Assembly (NCBI GenBank): GCA_033063855.1
Contig: CP093831.1
Location: forward strand, 1,798,001-1,862,000
DNA length: 64,000 nucleotides
Direction: 5' to 3'
Source: Smittia aterrima
Taxonomy: Eukaryota; Arthropoda; Insecta; Diptera; Chironomidae
The first letter of the stretch is position 1. The number at the start of each line of letters is the position of its first letter. The notes beneath the pieces were generated by a model. It made no database searches. It worked only from the letters and a program-made list of their open reading frames with translations, and had not been told where the DNA came from. Position numbers and translations under genes: made by a program. Shown in pieces: positions 23,433 to 36,852 of this stretch.

Positions 23433-26400
23433 GAGCTGCCAAAAAGTGACTATTAAAATGAAAAGCTGAAGAAAGCTTCACTCCGACTGCACTCGAAAAA
23501 ACAGGAGACTTCAAACACATAAAAGTGTAAAAATAGAATAAAGAGTTCTTATGTGCGATCAATCGACGAGTGTATGAGTGTTAAACACATAACGAGATCG
23601 CTTCGTTTTGTGACGTAAGTATGAAGAGCAGCAAATGTAATTTTACTTTTCTACCCTTCGATCAGCATAAAAGTAAATTCAATGAATTTGTGTTAGGTGA
23701 GTGCGATGCATGTAGAGGTACGAAGAGAGCTAAGGATAATGAAGAACTGTTAAAATGTTTGGGGACGATTTGAAGGGAATGTAACAAATTATAAAATTTG
23801 AAGAAATAAAAAATATTTCAGACGAAAAAATTTAAAAAATATTTTTAGTAAAATTTTATTTTGTGTGACGGAATTTTTAAATTTCCCTTTTTCTAAATTG
23901 TAACTGTTACAATAACAGGACTAAACATAAGAAAGAGAGCGACTACCGACTCTCTTGAAGATTCAATTGCAGATCTTGTTGAAACATTAATTAAATGAGC
24001 ATCCAGTTTTCTTTTGCATAAATTTTTTGCGAATCTTCTAAGCTCCACCCTTTCCCGATATCTTTCTTGATCAACGCAAATCATAAAAGTTTTCTGTATG
24101 TGCGAAAATAAATTTCGGTTCTGCTTGAAATTGAACAATTTTTTTTTGTTGCTGAAGTAAATAAATTGCTGAAACATTTTTCAAAACTTTTGTTCTCTTC
24201 TGAGTTTCTCTTCGGATCGAATTTAATCGGAGAAATAATAACAAAAAAACATTAATTCGTTTATGTATTTTTAGGGTCGCCAAATGGTCTATTGTTGAGG
24301 ATGTATGAGCCGATCGCAGCTTATTTACTTTACGAAAAGGTATAACAAGGATTCGTGAATGTATTTCCGACCCTGGCTTGACAACTCCGCTCTCAATCCC
24401 TGAAACTCATTACAAAACCTTTTTTTTTTCGTATAAAATCGCTCGACAATAGATTGAAGAAAAAATATTTTTGCATAGATTCTTTCAAATATCAACAACA
24501 ATTTAATGTGTCTACGAAATTAAAATGCGAATTTCAAATTTATTACAAGCGAACTTGATTTTTTTATTGCTTGTATTTCAATATTGTTACGCAAATTCAC
24601 TTCCATTGTGAATAGGAAATAAAAATCGAGATTTCTTTGGGATTTAAATTTCCTTCGTTCCTTCCATTACCGGTAGCGAAGCACAAAAGAAATCGAGTCT
24701 GAAGTTCAAGTTTTTTAAAAGACGCGGTGGACTTTTTTTTTCCTTAAGATTTTAATTCCAGTGATTTTTGTTTTGTTCTGCGTGGAACGTTAATGCATAA
24801 TTAAGTGTTTTTAAGGGGACGGATCAAGTTTTTTTCAACGTCTCCGCGAGATTGACTTTGTTCGTTTAACGTTTTTCGATTCAGATCATCGTCGCATGTG
24901 TTTCCATGAAAACTTCTTTCCCACAAAAAACTTTTTTTTCGGGACGAGAAAAATTATTAATTTTTCGTTATTCACATCCTGTCATGTTTCACCCAAAAAG
25001 TGGAATTTGTGTCACATCGCTCGACAGTTTTTTTTATCTCTCTGTTGGTTCCATTTGAAACCTTCATTATGCTCGCCTTTTTTTTCTGGGTTGAATCGTT
25101 TTAATGTGTTTTCAGGAAACTCGAATTGCTTTGCAGTTGAACTGCATTTGACGGAGAGAAACGAGAATTTCTCGAATGGTTGCTAGTGCACAATGGAATT
25201 ATAATCGCGCGAGACGACATAGAGGCCTAGCAGTGAGCGAAACACCACATCAACAGTGACAGGTATTGAAAATTATGGTTTTCAATTGCGCAAAAATACG
25301 ACGCGAAGAAGAGGGAACAATATGAAACTTTAGATCCGGTATTGCCTGTTATTTTTTATCCTTCAGGATCTTATGTACAAAAATATATTAATCACAGAGG
25401 GCTGGGTGGAAGCAGAGCCAGAGGCAGTTAGCTAGAGAGAGAGGTGAACATTGTATGTACATTGAATAGTTTGCAACCCCAAGGCTTACGATCGAAACAC
25501 GTCTAGGGGTCTGATGAAAATCCATTCCATGGGCTTTGCGCCCAAAAAAAAAGAACTAAAGAATTTAGAAACATTTTCTCTGGAGGGGGAGACTCGACAC
25601 TACAGAAGAATTAATAGTTATTATTGTTGTGCAAATCATGATTAACATCGTGAAATAGTCGGAGATTTTATCCAAGCAGAAGGAGGGAGAGCACTCACAA
25701 AATAGAGAAATAATAATGAAATATTGTTTATAGCTCTCGCTTTCACTGAATTTCCTTTGAAATCCGTAATTTGAACTTTGGAATTGAGTCAACGTTTGAA
25801 GAATTTATTTCATGAATTGTCGTTCGCTTCGAATATTTTAAGAGTCTTCGAATGAAACTTTCCAACAACAAGTTGTAGTTGATCTTTGTTTCTGTTTAAT
25901 GAGCTGAGATTTCTATTTCATTTGAGTTTGAATAAATTCGACACTTCCAAAGGAAATTAAGTTTTTAACAATCCTTCGCTGTCTGTAATGAAATTTCAAA
26001 GGGAGACCTTGAGTCCTGAATTAAAGTTTCCACTCACTGAACTTTTATAGCTTAGAGGTTCGTAAAATTGCTTTAACGATTTGCTATCCCGAAGAAGAAA
26101 AAAAAGTAAAAGCAAGTCGCGTGGAATAAGCGTGGCATTTATCAAAATCTAAACAATTTTTTTATTCGTCAAAAATCATTAAAACCCGCAGAACGAAGAG
26201 AAGACGAAAATAAATAAATAAAAAATCAACAACTCCGCCTAAAATACCGTCAAACGAAGCTTCTCTTTCTACCGAATGAGCTCAAAGGCCCTTGATCGCT
26301 ACTCCAACGAAAATCAATCTCTCAACGCGAGCGACCGAGCAAAAGGCGAAGCGAGCACGAGAAGGGCTCTTTTGTGCCACACGAGAAAATCTATTTATTC

Positions 26401-29400
26401 ATTCAATAAAAACTCCCCGACTTCCAAAGCACAACAAAACAGAGAAACATAATCAGTCAGAGTTCTCTTTTCTGATTTTGACGGAATGAAAATGCGCGAT
26501 ACTTTGCCTTTTTTTGATTCGAACAACGTCGACTTGAAAAAAAAAACACATAACAACTCGACAAAAACATCTGCTCTATCATCAATATTAAGCACACAGC
26601 GAACGAGAAACGTTTTTAATATCAAAACATTTTACATATCGAGAGTCTAATGTTGTCGTGAATTATTTTTCGGCTACTCAGGTAGAGGTTGTGGTCGATC
26701 GCAACATTACGCACAACCTTGGACGCGAATCATCAATCTTTCCCTACACAAAGAACATCAACAGTTGAATGCACCAGGAACCTCGATCACTTGGGAAACC
26801 AAAGTGACTTGCTTTGCAATTTAATTCAATTTAGATCGAGCTGGGAAAGAATTTTCTTTTTTGCTCCGTTAAAAGGACTTTAATCCATTTAATTTCGGGC
26901 AAATCCTTTTTTGGGCTGAGGAAGGGACAAGAGCTGAGAAACCTTCCAAGGAACGAAGCTGCAATCTCTGCTCTACCTGATCCGATGATTCTCACCCCTT
27001 TTAGTGATATTTTGGCGAAGGTACTTTCAATTGGGCCTCTCTCTCGTAAAACTGGTTCGATGAATAACATTTCTCGCTCTTAATGAGATTTTGATATCCT
27101 TTTTTAATAAATTATAAAAATATCTGAGTAATCGTTGAGTGTGCAATGATGAAATGGAAAATTGGCTGTGGTGATGATGCAAACGTCAAAGGGTTGATTC
27201 GTCTGTAACTAACAGACTTAATGGGATGACATTTGAATTTCATGCAATTCGAATAATTAAAATTGGATCGGAAAGGTCTGTGGAAGTTCTCAGGCATTCG
27301 ATGGGAAACTATTTGAAGTTCATAAATTCACTTCGAATCAATAAAAAGCCGAGTCAGTCGATCAACATTCTTTCTTTATGATGTTTGTTGACATTAACGC
27401 AAAAAGGATCGAAAAGAAAGAGCGAACAAAGATTTAATGTGCAAATGTGCACAGGTAAACTTCTTTTAGTCGATAAGGGAAATCAATAAAAATAAATCCT
27501 TGTTCTGTGGTTTCCAAGTCAGACAAAGGCGAAGTATCTTTCGATCGGAGGCTGGATCGTGTTTTTTTTTGCGCAATGTTTGTTCCTTCTATTCATCTCT
27601 TCAAACGATATCAACGAAGAAACTTGTAGCGATCTTGGCATTGTGCTCCATTCGACCCGGTAAAAAAGATGTTTGATTAAAGGATCAAATTCTTCTTTTT
27701 TTTTTTGGCATACAAAAGGAAAAGATACAAAATTTCATTGCGTCTCGTCTTCCTTCTTGTTGCTAAAACTAACATTTTGATGTTGCTTTGTTGCTGAACG
27801 TCTCGATCGAACAAAATGATGCAAGAAACAATAAAGATCACTGCCAGGATCTTCTCTCTTGCAAGTAAAGCACACAATGGAGACACAAAGCGTGTTCAAC
27901 TCCGACTACCTGAAGGAGAATCTGAGAAGAAAAATTCTTTAAATTCTTTCGAGTTGCATCACATTCTTCGAAGGTGGAAGAGAGATTGAGCGACTCTGGC
28001 AATTCAGAAATGTCAAAAATTTATTAAATTTATTAAACTAGCAAAATTCGTTGCGATCCTTAAAGCTTTTCAAAGGACGAAGAAATGTCTTTAAGAAAAA
28101 TAAACTTTCAATATGAGTTATGTGAATTTTTAATCTGCAAAATCAATATTATTGCATCGCTCGACGTAGAATTGTGCAAGAAAGTTTTCGCTTTGTTCGT
28201 CAGAGTGAAAAATGAGATTTTTTTCTCGATGCTTAGAATGAGGAAATTGAAAAGAAGTTTATTTAAATAATCGACTTAAGATATTCTCCGAAAGATTCTC
28301 TTTGATGAGAGATCGGTTTTGCGCCAAGTCTCTGAATGCCCTTGAAATGCGAATCGTCATGAAGGGAAGGAAGAAAAACTTGATAAGCAACAATATTAAA
28401 TTGCCATCATCTTAAGTTACGTTTCATTGTCGAGCGACGTGAAGATTCCTTCATTGTCGTGATCCTGAAGTGAATGATGATCTTGAATGGACAACTTTCA
28501 AGGACCAGACAAGTTTTACGAGCCGCGAGACCGTTTAAAATTGAAATTAACATTTTCTTGTCTTCACTTTCTCCTCAACGATCAATTCCAAGTTGTCCCT
28601 TTTGTCTCTCTCTCGTTTCTTGGTAATTGACCATTAGAAACTGGAGAAGAGACATTTGATATCCTTTTCAGTCTCGCAGGAGCTAATGGCCGTGAATTTT
28701 CAACTTCAAGGTAATCTCGACCACAAGGATTCATTAAATCGAAAGAAAGAAAGTTTGTTGATGTAAATAATCGTAAAAGGAAAATTTTTATGTTCGTCCT
28801 TTTGTCATTCAAATGATTCTGATTAATCAAAGCTTTCACTCTCTACCTACCGCAGAACTGGAATTGACATAGAACTCGAATTAATCTCCCGCGATAAGAA
28901 GTCACTCACTTCCTGTTCGTGCACACAATAGTTCAGTTCACATAAATTTTATTGAATAGCGTGTCTGATCAAGTCGTTCGTTAATTGAAAGTAGCAAAAA
29001 TGTTTCATATCGATAAGCGAGAAATCAAACGTCGTCGATTTAATTAAAATTCTATTCGCGAATGATCGTAACAACTCTTTACGTGGCGATAAATTTTTAT
29101 TGACTGTTCGTTCGGCAGGAACTGAAAGACGAACGAGAAGAGGAATAGTGTGCGAAGGTTAAGGCGAGAGCGCAATTGCAAAAGAAAACGCTAAAAGTTT
29201 GTTTTTATCGAAGCATCGCACTTAAAATTTATTACAATTTCATTAAGTGGAATATTTGCTGTTCTCTCCACAGCGAATCATGTCTTATTGGAGCGAGTCG
29301 TTCATCTCATGTGTCTGCATTGAAATCTTCGTGAGAAGTTATCAGATAAAGTCGAGTTTTACTTCATCGAAGCACAGCGCCTACAAACATTATTAATTCA

Positions 29401-31756
29401 TATCGCAAGCCCATTTATATCGATCAGAGAAATGTTTTCTTATCGGAGGAAATCGCATTTACAATTGTTTTCATTAAAAGGTGTATCAAGGTAGTTTAAT
29501 GGTTCGCAGACAATTGAGACATAAAGTCTCGACTCCATCCCCACATGCACGAAAGGAGTTTCATCCTCATCAATGCAGAAGCGAGAAGATTTTATTTATT
29601 CCTTTCATGAATTAAAGATAAAAACTTGAGTTTTGTTTCAATATTTTTTTCCCCCTTCAACATTTGTTGATTTATAGTTTCGTGGTAGTGAGAATCTTTA
29701 ATTGAATGCAGTCACTTTCAATTAAAACTTTTTTCTCATGTTTTGTAAATCATCGTTTGAAGTTTATTTTTTTAATGAAAGTGTTACGAAATGTTTAATC
29801 TTGAATTTCTTATTAAACTCGTAATCGAATTGCTTTTAATTTGTAAAAAGATTTTTAAAATCATTTTGGATTTGGCATCATCGAAAGTTTCTTGGTCAAA
29901 GTTCAATCAAATTCCTACTCCACTGCAAAAAATTCTCAACGCCTTTTAGTTTTGTCTCACTCTCTGATAAGCAATAAATTCGATTAATGTTTCCTTTCGC
30001 CTTCGACTTGTATCGAGTACATCAAAAAATATAAAATCAAACACAACATTCTAAGACGATTGAGCAAATAAAATAAATCAATTTAATAAGCAACGAAAAC
30101 ACGAATCACAAAAGGCAATTTTTAACGATTGCATCGTCTCGTTGAAGACGATTCAATTGGCGGCTCAAATGGACTTCATAAACATCATTCGAATCGAGCG
30201 AGTGTATAAAACAAACATTAATTTCGCGCCCGCTCAGCGTGTACAATCACATTCGCTTTCGTTGCTTCTCTTTCTCTCTCGTTCACTTCAAATATGTTTC
30301 CATTTTCATGTTAATCAATTTAAGAATGTAATGATATAATTTAATAAAAGCGAAATGAATTATTTGCTCTCGGTCGTAATGGCATTGGTTCACTTTACTT
30401 CTCTTAATTGTCTCGATTTGCTCTTTGCGCGCTGCTTTCGATCGAATTGAGTTGGGAGGAAATGTTTAGTTAAATCATTGGATGTCTTTATCGATATTTC
30501 GAGAGGTTGATATCGAGAAGTCGTTGCTTGCGTGAATGTTGCGAATAATTGAGTTTCGTAATTGCGTTTCTGTCTCTTCAATAATTGCTCGTCTCCACTG
30601 GCGACCACCGCAAAAATTCTTCTCCTCATAATCGCGTTTCAATTTTTTAATGTCTCATTTAATTCAATTTTGAAACATTGTCATCGGCGAGCGTTCGCCG
30701 TCTTCACGTCGGAGATTGAAAAATTTCCTGTTTTACGCAAAATATTTCTTGACTCCCGAGGCCGGTTCCGAAACATTATCAGCAAAAGTGACAGTCGACA
30801 TTGAGCTAATTTCGTTTATTTTAAATGTTGCTGCCGTATCCAAGACGACCGAGAGACAGACGAGAGAGAACTCTTTAGAAAGACAAAGCAAATATTAATT
30901 TTTCTTGCTTTCTGCAAACGATGATATCGACCACCCAAGAGACATTTGGAGACTCGAAATCACTTCTTAAATGCAATTTAAATGATTCGCAAATTTTAAT
31001 ATGTCAGAGAGTCATTTCGTGTTTCGTCTCACAATATATTACACTTAATATTTTAATATCCAGTTTCGACAAGTTGCATTTAAAAATTAATCAAAATTAT
31101 TGCGCAATGCAGAGTCTAATTGACTTCATGTTTTATGCAGAAGCGATTGCTTTTAAATCGCAATCAACTTGATAAGATATCGCCTTGGGTAGCTTTGTTG
31201 ACTATTTTCTTGTTTGCTCTCTCGTTGATGTCTCCACGTAACTGACGTTCAGACTCCACATAATGTGAATCTCAACGAGAAGTTTCCGGCACGACAGAAT
31301 CAAACTAACAAGATTACAACTCTTAATGCGCCACTAAACCTGTGATTAATGATTGTCTCGGAACAATCAGTTTAACAACTTTCAAGGAACGACAAAAGGA
31401 GGAGAGAGAAATTTAATATTCTTGTATCCTTTAATGATTTCTTTTTCGAGAGCGAAGCTAATGCTTCTTCATCAGCATTATCATTATTTTTCAATTTTCT
31501 CAATGTTCGTCTCGTGGATCTCATCAGCTTAATTGAACAAGATGTCATAAAACCACCAAAGTTGTTTTCGAATGAAGTTATCACAAATCATTTTGTGTCT
31601 CTTGCTAAACGGAAGGAACGTAATGGCTTTATAATCGGCGATTGAAAGGAGTTTTAAGGCTTCGACGATGTGCGTCTTGTTAAACGCAGATTTCACTTCC
31701 TTAGATGACCACGAAACTTCCTGAAAAAGTTCCATATTCTGAGCTTGGTGTGAGGT

Positions 31757-31787
31757 TTCTTGTTGTCGCGGCTTCTTGTTGTCGCGG
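31757..31787. repeat. Two direct copies of a 15-bp unit, period 16
   Basis: TTCTTGTTGTCGCGG occurs at 31757-31771 and again at 31773-31787, separated by one base. It looks like a short tandem duplication. Confidence 0.8.
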
Positions 31788-32120
31788 TTCGATATGAAGC
31801 CATTAGCCGGCTTGTGCCGGATGGGAAAATAATTGATTTGCATTCTTAATTTTTGCACTTCAGGGTCGATGAGAGAGGAAGCCGCTGTAATTAAGAGACA
31901 TTCTTAGACACAAAAACAAACACCGAACGATGCAGATCATTTCCGATGATAATTTTATCTAATCGCTGATGATGATTTGCATTTAAATCTCTTTCTGTTC
32001 AGCTTTTTGTGAATGAAACCGATGTCACGATTGCACTCAAGAACCAATCGAGCAGCTTAACAACAATTTAATTTAATTATGCTAATCGTGATCGCGTTCC
32101 GATATCGCTCGCTTTGCTCG

Positions 32121-32138
32121 TCTCTCTCTCTCTCTCTC
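32121..32138. repeat. TC/GA dinucleotide run
   Basis: Nine TC units in a row (GAGA on the minus strand). It could be a GAGA-factor site or a plain microsatellite. Confidence 0.8.
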
Positions 32139-34804
32139 ATCTTCATCAACGAAAAAAAACCAATTCAATTTAAATTCAATGTTGTGTCGGGCTGTCTAGA
32201 GAAACGACTTCATTAATCTCATTTTCGCTTTCGGATGAAAGAGAATATCAAAAAGAAATTGTCAATGAAGCTGAAGATCTCCAATAAGGTCCCGAGAATG
32301 CGAACGCTTTTTGCTCCAACAACTCAATTTATGGCAATCGATTTCTTCTGATTGAAAAATATTAAGATGCAACTTCGGTGCCACAAACAAAATATTAAGA
32401 GAAGAATTAATTACTAAAGGTTGACTTCGGAAGATTCTTTCGCATTGTGGACACAAAAAGATTCCGAAAATTTATTGTGACCTCATGCTGTGCTCGATTG
32501 TTTTTCGTCTCCTCGCTTTTGTGACGTGTTTGACAACCGTCTCGTATCTTATCGAGCGAAGTGTTTGGCAAGGCAAACATTTGACTTTAATGAATTGCTA
32601 TGAATTTTGAAGAAGAAGTTTTTGGATTGGTTGGAAATCGATAACAAAGTTAAGTTGGCGGGGCGAATGAATATTTCGATGTAAAGAATTTAAATCATCG
32701 AAGATTCATGCGATTGATTGGCCGAAGATAATTTTTAATCAACGCGGAAGTGACTCGAGGGTTCGACTTCAAAAGCGAGGCAACGAGCAATATTATTAAA
32801 ATCGTCTTCAATTGGCACGTGAGCAGTGTGAAATTCTCTTAAATGATATTCATGGCCAGTCATTACGTCGCGTAAAAAGTGAATTTCATTTTCATTTCAC
32901 TGGAACTGCAGAGCGTGGAGTTCAATGCTCAGCGATGAAATGTCAGCGCAACCTGTTTTGATTCAAAGAAGCGCTGATAATTTTGAGATCTAATTGACAG
33001 CTTTGCGCGTGCTTTTCGATCTTTTACCGTTAGAGTAATAACGAAATAAGGAATTCAGCTGCTGAGATCTTTAAATAATTAATTCAACGACTTCAAATTG
33101 ATCGAGCCGCGCTCCACCTTTCCTCAGGATCGTGCTCATAATTTTCCACGTTGGATGAAATATGATAAAACTTCTCATTTATCACATCGTTTAAATTCGA
33201 TTTCATGTGATTGAAAAGCGTTTAAGTCTTGGAAGGAATTAATTCACATCGAAGTCTTGTTTCACCCCAAGAAGTCAGCGAGGGGCAAAACGATGTGATG
33301 CTCGTGGGGATGAATAATTCATGCTTCCAGTTTCTCTAAGGATCTCTTAACGAAATATGAATTATGATTTTTTAATAAAATCAATTTTTCTTGCCTGCGC
33401 CTAAATGGAAATCTGACTCGTAATTGATTTGAACTTCGCAACGGGAGACGAAGAAGCGAACAAAGGAACTCAATAAAAATTTGAATATGAAAAGGAAACT
33501 CGATGAGGCTTCTTCGTCTTGTTTTTTTATGAAACTGATCCTTCCCATCAAGTGATGAAGTCTTGACAAAGAATTTATGAACAAATCGATGACTGACGAG
33601 AGCATTGCTGCTGATTAATGCCAACCGTGACTGCTCTCTCGGGAATCTTCTGTGAAATGCAATAAATCTTCGAAGTTGGATCGAACAAGTGTTTCTCGAC
33701 TGATTTCGGCAAACCAAAACATGAAATTTCCTGGGAAAACGGTAAAAGATCTTGTTCGACCTCAAAGGGACGAAGAAATAGCAAAAGCAATAAATAAATA
33801 TTTAATTGAGATTTTTTCGGAATGCGAAGCAAAGAATAAGAAATGTCAAAGCGACAATGCGACCCCGGCAATTTTCGTTTGGTTTTTTATTGCTACTGGT
33901 CGACTGAGAAATTTAATTGAATTGTTTTTTGGCTGTTAACTTCCGGAGCTGCTTTCGGATGGAATCTAAGCAAAGGAAATGGGTGTGATTGCGCAATAAA
34001 ATTGCTGACATTATTGTGCAAGATTCCGACCGATCGTTGAGAACTTTTTGGACCAGAGAAAATCAAGAAGAAATACCGCAACTCGAGATAATGTCGAGAG
34101 AGTCCTTTTAGAAGGATCGTAAACGACATACAGAAGCCTCGAGTTATTTATGGTTCTAATTAAGGGACAAGGAAGCTTCGTCCCTCGATCGGCTACTGAA
34201 GATAGAAAAGTTTTGTCTGCGAGCAACAAATTTTTGAGTTAAACGTCGAACGTTATTAATAAATTTTTAATATCGCAGCGACTTGATCACGCAATGTTCT
34301 AATTAAGAAAAACTAACTGCCACTTAAGCTTCTCGAATTTCTTCGTCAACCACCCATGACGTACGAGAGTCCTTCAAGAATCTACTTTTGTGGGACTTAA
34401 ACATCAGCAAAGTTGAATCGAACACGTGAATTCTGCTCCCTCCTGAGATCTTCAAAAACCTTTCAATTCAAGATTTCTTTTGATTCTCGCTAAGAAACGC
34501 AATAAGAAGTCGCGAAACAAAAGATTTCCAACTTTTGTCTGAATGATTTCTAAGACGTTTTAAAAACTTGATTGAAATTGCGCACCCACCGACAAGTTTT
34601 TATTCGAAAAGCAAACAAAGACCTGAGTCGCGCTCGAATGGCAGAAGAAGTTTTTCTTTGGCTGATTTATGACTTCAAAACTCAACCGTCTTCCGTTGCT
34701 TATGAGGCTCAAGGCACTAACTTTTAATTACAGGACAGATTGAAGTTCTAAAACAAATATCGACAGAATTCAGAATTGATCAGGGGAAGTGCCGTTTCGT
34801 TGGA

Positions 34805-34892
34805 ATAAAATATATTATATACAATATATTATATATATATTAAATTATATTATATTTAACATTATGTAATATATAAAATATTTTATTTAAAA
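34805..34892. repeat. AT-only low-complexity tract
   Basis: About 88 nt built almost wholly of TATAT/ATTATAT runs, lying about 245 nt before the P450 core promoter. It can form several short hairpins and may be a hotspot for rearrangement or a decayed repeat. Confidence 0.75.
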
Positions 34893-35136
34893 AATACTTC
34901 ACCAATGTAGTTGAATGCTCTCTGTTCATATCAGTTATATAATTAATTAGGTAATTCAAGTTTCTGTGTAGCAAGAATAAATTAAAAAAAAAGCAACAAA
35001 ATCACAATGAAACAATTTGAAAGTGAATTTTTCTCATGTTCACTCATTAAATGGAATTGGAGTTTTCCTCCGATTCGCGTAAAAGATTAGAATAGAATGA
35101 ATCGATATTCACGTCATGTGATTCTAAAGAAATTTC

Positions 35137-35173
35137 TATAAAAACTGTTGCGTTTGCTGTTGCAATCTTCAGT
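35137..35173 (+). promoter_or_regulatory. Core promoter of the CYP4-clan P450 (TATA plus TCAGT initiator)
   Basis: TATAAAA lies at 35137-35143 and the arthropod initiator TCAGT at 35169-35173, with its A (predicted +1) at 35171, 34 nt from the TATA start. This puts the transcription start after the ATG at 35148 and 19 nt before the ATG at 35190, which decides the start codon. Confidence 0.65.
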
Positions 35174-35189
35174 AGAATTTAAAGTGAAG

Positions 35190-36852
35190 ATGTTCGCGCT
35201 TACTTGCTTTGTAACATTTTCAGTTATTCTGTTGCTTTCACTTCTCTACCATTGGTGGAAAAACCGAAATTTTTATTATCTCGCGAGGAAGATTCCACAA
35301 GTGTCTGGCAAGTGGCCGTTAATTGGCCATCTTCCGTATACCATGGGAAAGACTCCCGCACAACAATATCTATTCTACATTGAATCTACAAAACCAGGAC
35401 CATCGCCAAGGAAATATTGGTTAGGTCCAGTTCTGTTCGTCGTAGTTGATGACCCTGATCAATTGCAGACGTTGCTAACATCAAAGGATAACATTGACAA
35501 GCCATTTATTTACGACGCTTTACTTTGTAAGAAAGGCTTAGTTTGTTCAGGCGGAAGTTTATGGAGATCTCATCGAAAGCTTTGTGATCCTGCTTTCAAC
35601 ATCAACATTATAAAAAGTTTTCTTCCTATTTTCAACGAGAACTCTCAGATTTTAATAAAAATTCTCAATGAGAAAGTTGCCGCTCAAGAATTCGATATTT
35701 ATCATCTGATGGCTCCGTATTCACTGGACAACATAATTGGCACATCAATGGGATTGGACTCGAACTGTCAAAGTGAAAATAACAACGAATTCATGAAAAG
35801 TGTTTACCAGTGAGTTCAGATTTATCTTTCTTTAATATTTTGACCTAATTATTTATTTATTACAGAACATTGATCTTGACGTCAGCAAAACTTACGAATA
35901 TTTGGCTTCTGGTTCCTTTCATCTATAGACTCACTAAGTACTATAAACTCGAGCAAAAACACATCGTTAACGGTTTGATGAAAATACCACAAAAAATTCT
36001 GCTTCAAAAAGAGAAAGAGTTCGAAGATGGCACATTCGTCGAAGACTCACGAAAGCCTCAAATATTCATCGATCAATTGTTTAAGAAACGCGATGTCTTC
36101 ACAAAAGAGGAAATTTCTGATGAAGTGGTCACGGTCATGGCTACGGTGATAAATTTATTTAATTAAAGAAAAAGTGATTCCTAAAACAAATTATTTCAGG
36201 GATTTGAAACAATCACCACCACTCTGTCAACGATAATTCTGCTCATGGCTTTGCATCCTGAAGTACAGGATAAAGTTTTCAAAGAACTTCAAGAAGTTTT
36301 CGATTCACAAGACGAAGAAGTTTGTGATGAGAAAATGGATAAATTGCTTTACATGGATCTTGTGATAAAGGAAGCGATGAGATTTTGGCCGCCAGTTGGA
36401 ATCATCTCAAGATATGTCAGCAAAGATATGCAACTTGGTTAGTTGAAAAAGCTCGTGAAGAGAAATAATATTTAACTTTCTTAATCCTTCAAGGTGACCG
36501 AATTGTTCCTGCTGGCGCGAACTTTATGATTCCAATAGTTCACGTTCATCGAGACAAGAAACTTTGGGGCCAAGACGCAGACAAATTCCGACCAGAAAGA
36601 TTTTTGCCAGAAGAGCATTCAAAGGTTCACCCTTACGCTTATTTCCCTTTCTCTCGAGGACCACGCAACTGCATTGGCTATCGTTACGCCTTGAAGTCGA
36701 TGAAGGTCGCGATGTCTTATCTCTTCCGTCAATTTATATTCACAACGACAATGAACATCAACGAAATCGAATTTGAATTCCTTATTACTTCGAGAATCAA
36801 GCAAGGTTGCAATGTTTCCATCGAGCGCAGAGATTTTCAGTCTCGTAAATGA
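35190..36852 (+). CDS. Cytochrome P450, CYP4 clan (CYP313/CYP325-like)
   Basis: This P450 has 498 residues in four exons: 35190-35809, 35866-36145, 36200-36437 and 36494-36852. Introns are 54-56 nt in phases 2, 0 and 1. An upstream in-frame ATG at 35148 is rejected because it precedes the predicted transcription start. The N-terminus (3-22) is a membrane anchor. Seen motifs: the C-helix SLWRSHRK (123-130), a degenerate I-helix TGFETI (300-305), EAMR (358-361), FRPERF (411-416) and the haem loop FSRGPRNCIG (432-441) with Cys439. All catalytic residues are present, so it should be active. The divergent I-helix recalls dipteran CYP313/CYP325, and the CYP4G insertion is absent. Substrate is unknown. 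AATAAA lies at 36969-36974. It is on the opposite strand to both bHLH genes and sits between them. Confidence 0.9.

Larger units (their letters stand above)
23433..35136. other. 11.7-kb gene-free region upstream of asense
   Basis: I find no gene; open frames are short and anonymous. Items seen: a compositional island at 25195-25553 with a small hairpin and an A-run, a DRE-type TATCGATA at 29008-29015, a 16-bp-period direct repeat at 31757-31787, an 18-nt TC run at 32121-32138, a CAGCTG E-box at 33056-33061 and an AT-rich tract at 34805-34892. It lies 5' of asense, so asense enhancers are expected here by analogy. Confidence 0.5.

Noticed and set aside
29482..29542. tRNA-like segment with TAGTTTAATGG and a TCGACTCC B-box-like piece
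   Set aside because: No acceptor-stem pairing and no anticodon arm can be drawn; box spacing is not that of a tRNA.
33319..33765. 148-codon minus-strand open frame
   Set aside because: Basic, low-information sequence with open frames in other phases; no family resemblance and no splice context.
35148..35189. Upstream in-frame ATG of the CYP4-clan P450
   Set aside because: It precedes the predicted transcription start (TATA at 35137, initiator A at 35171) and would put charged residues ahead of the membrane anchor.
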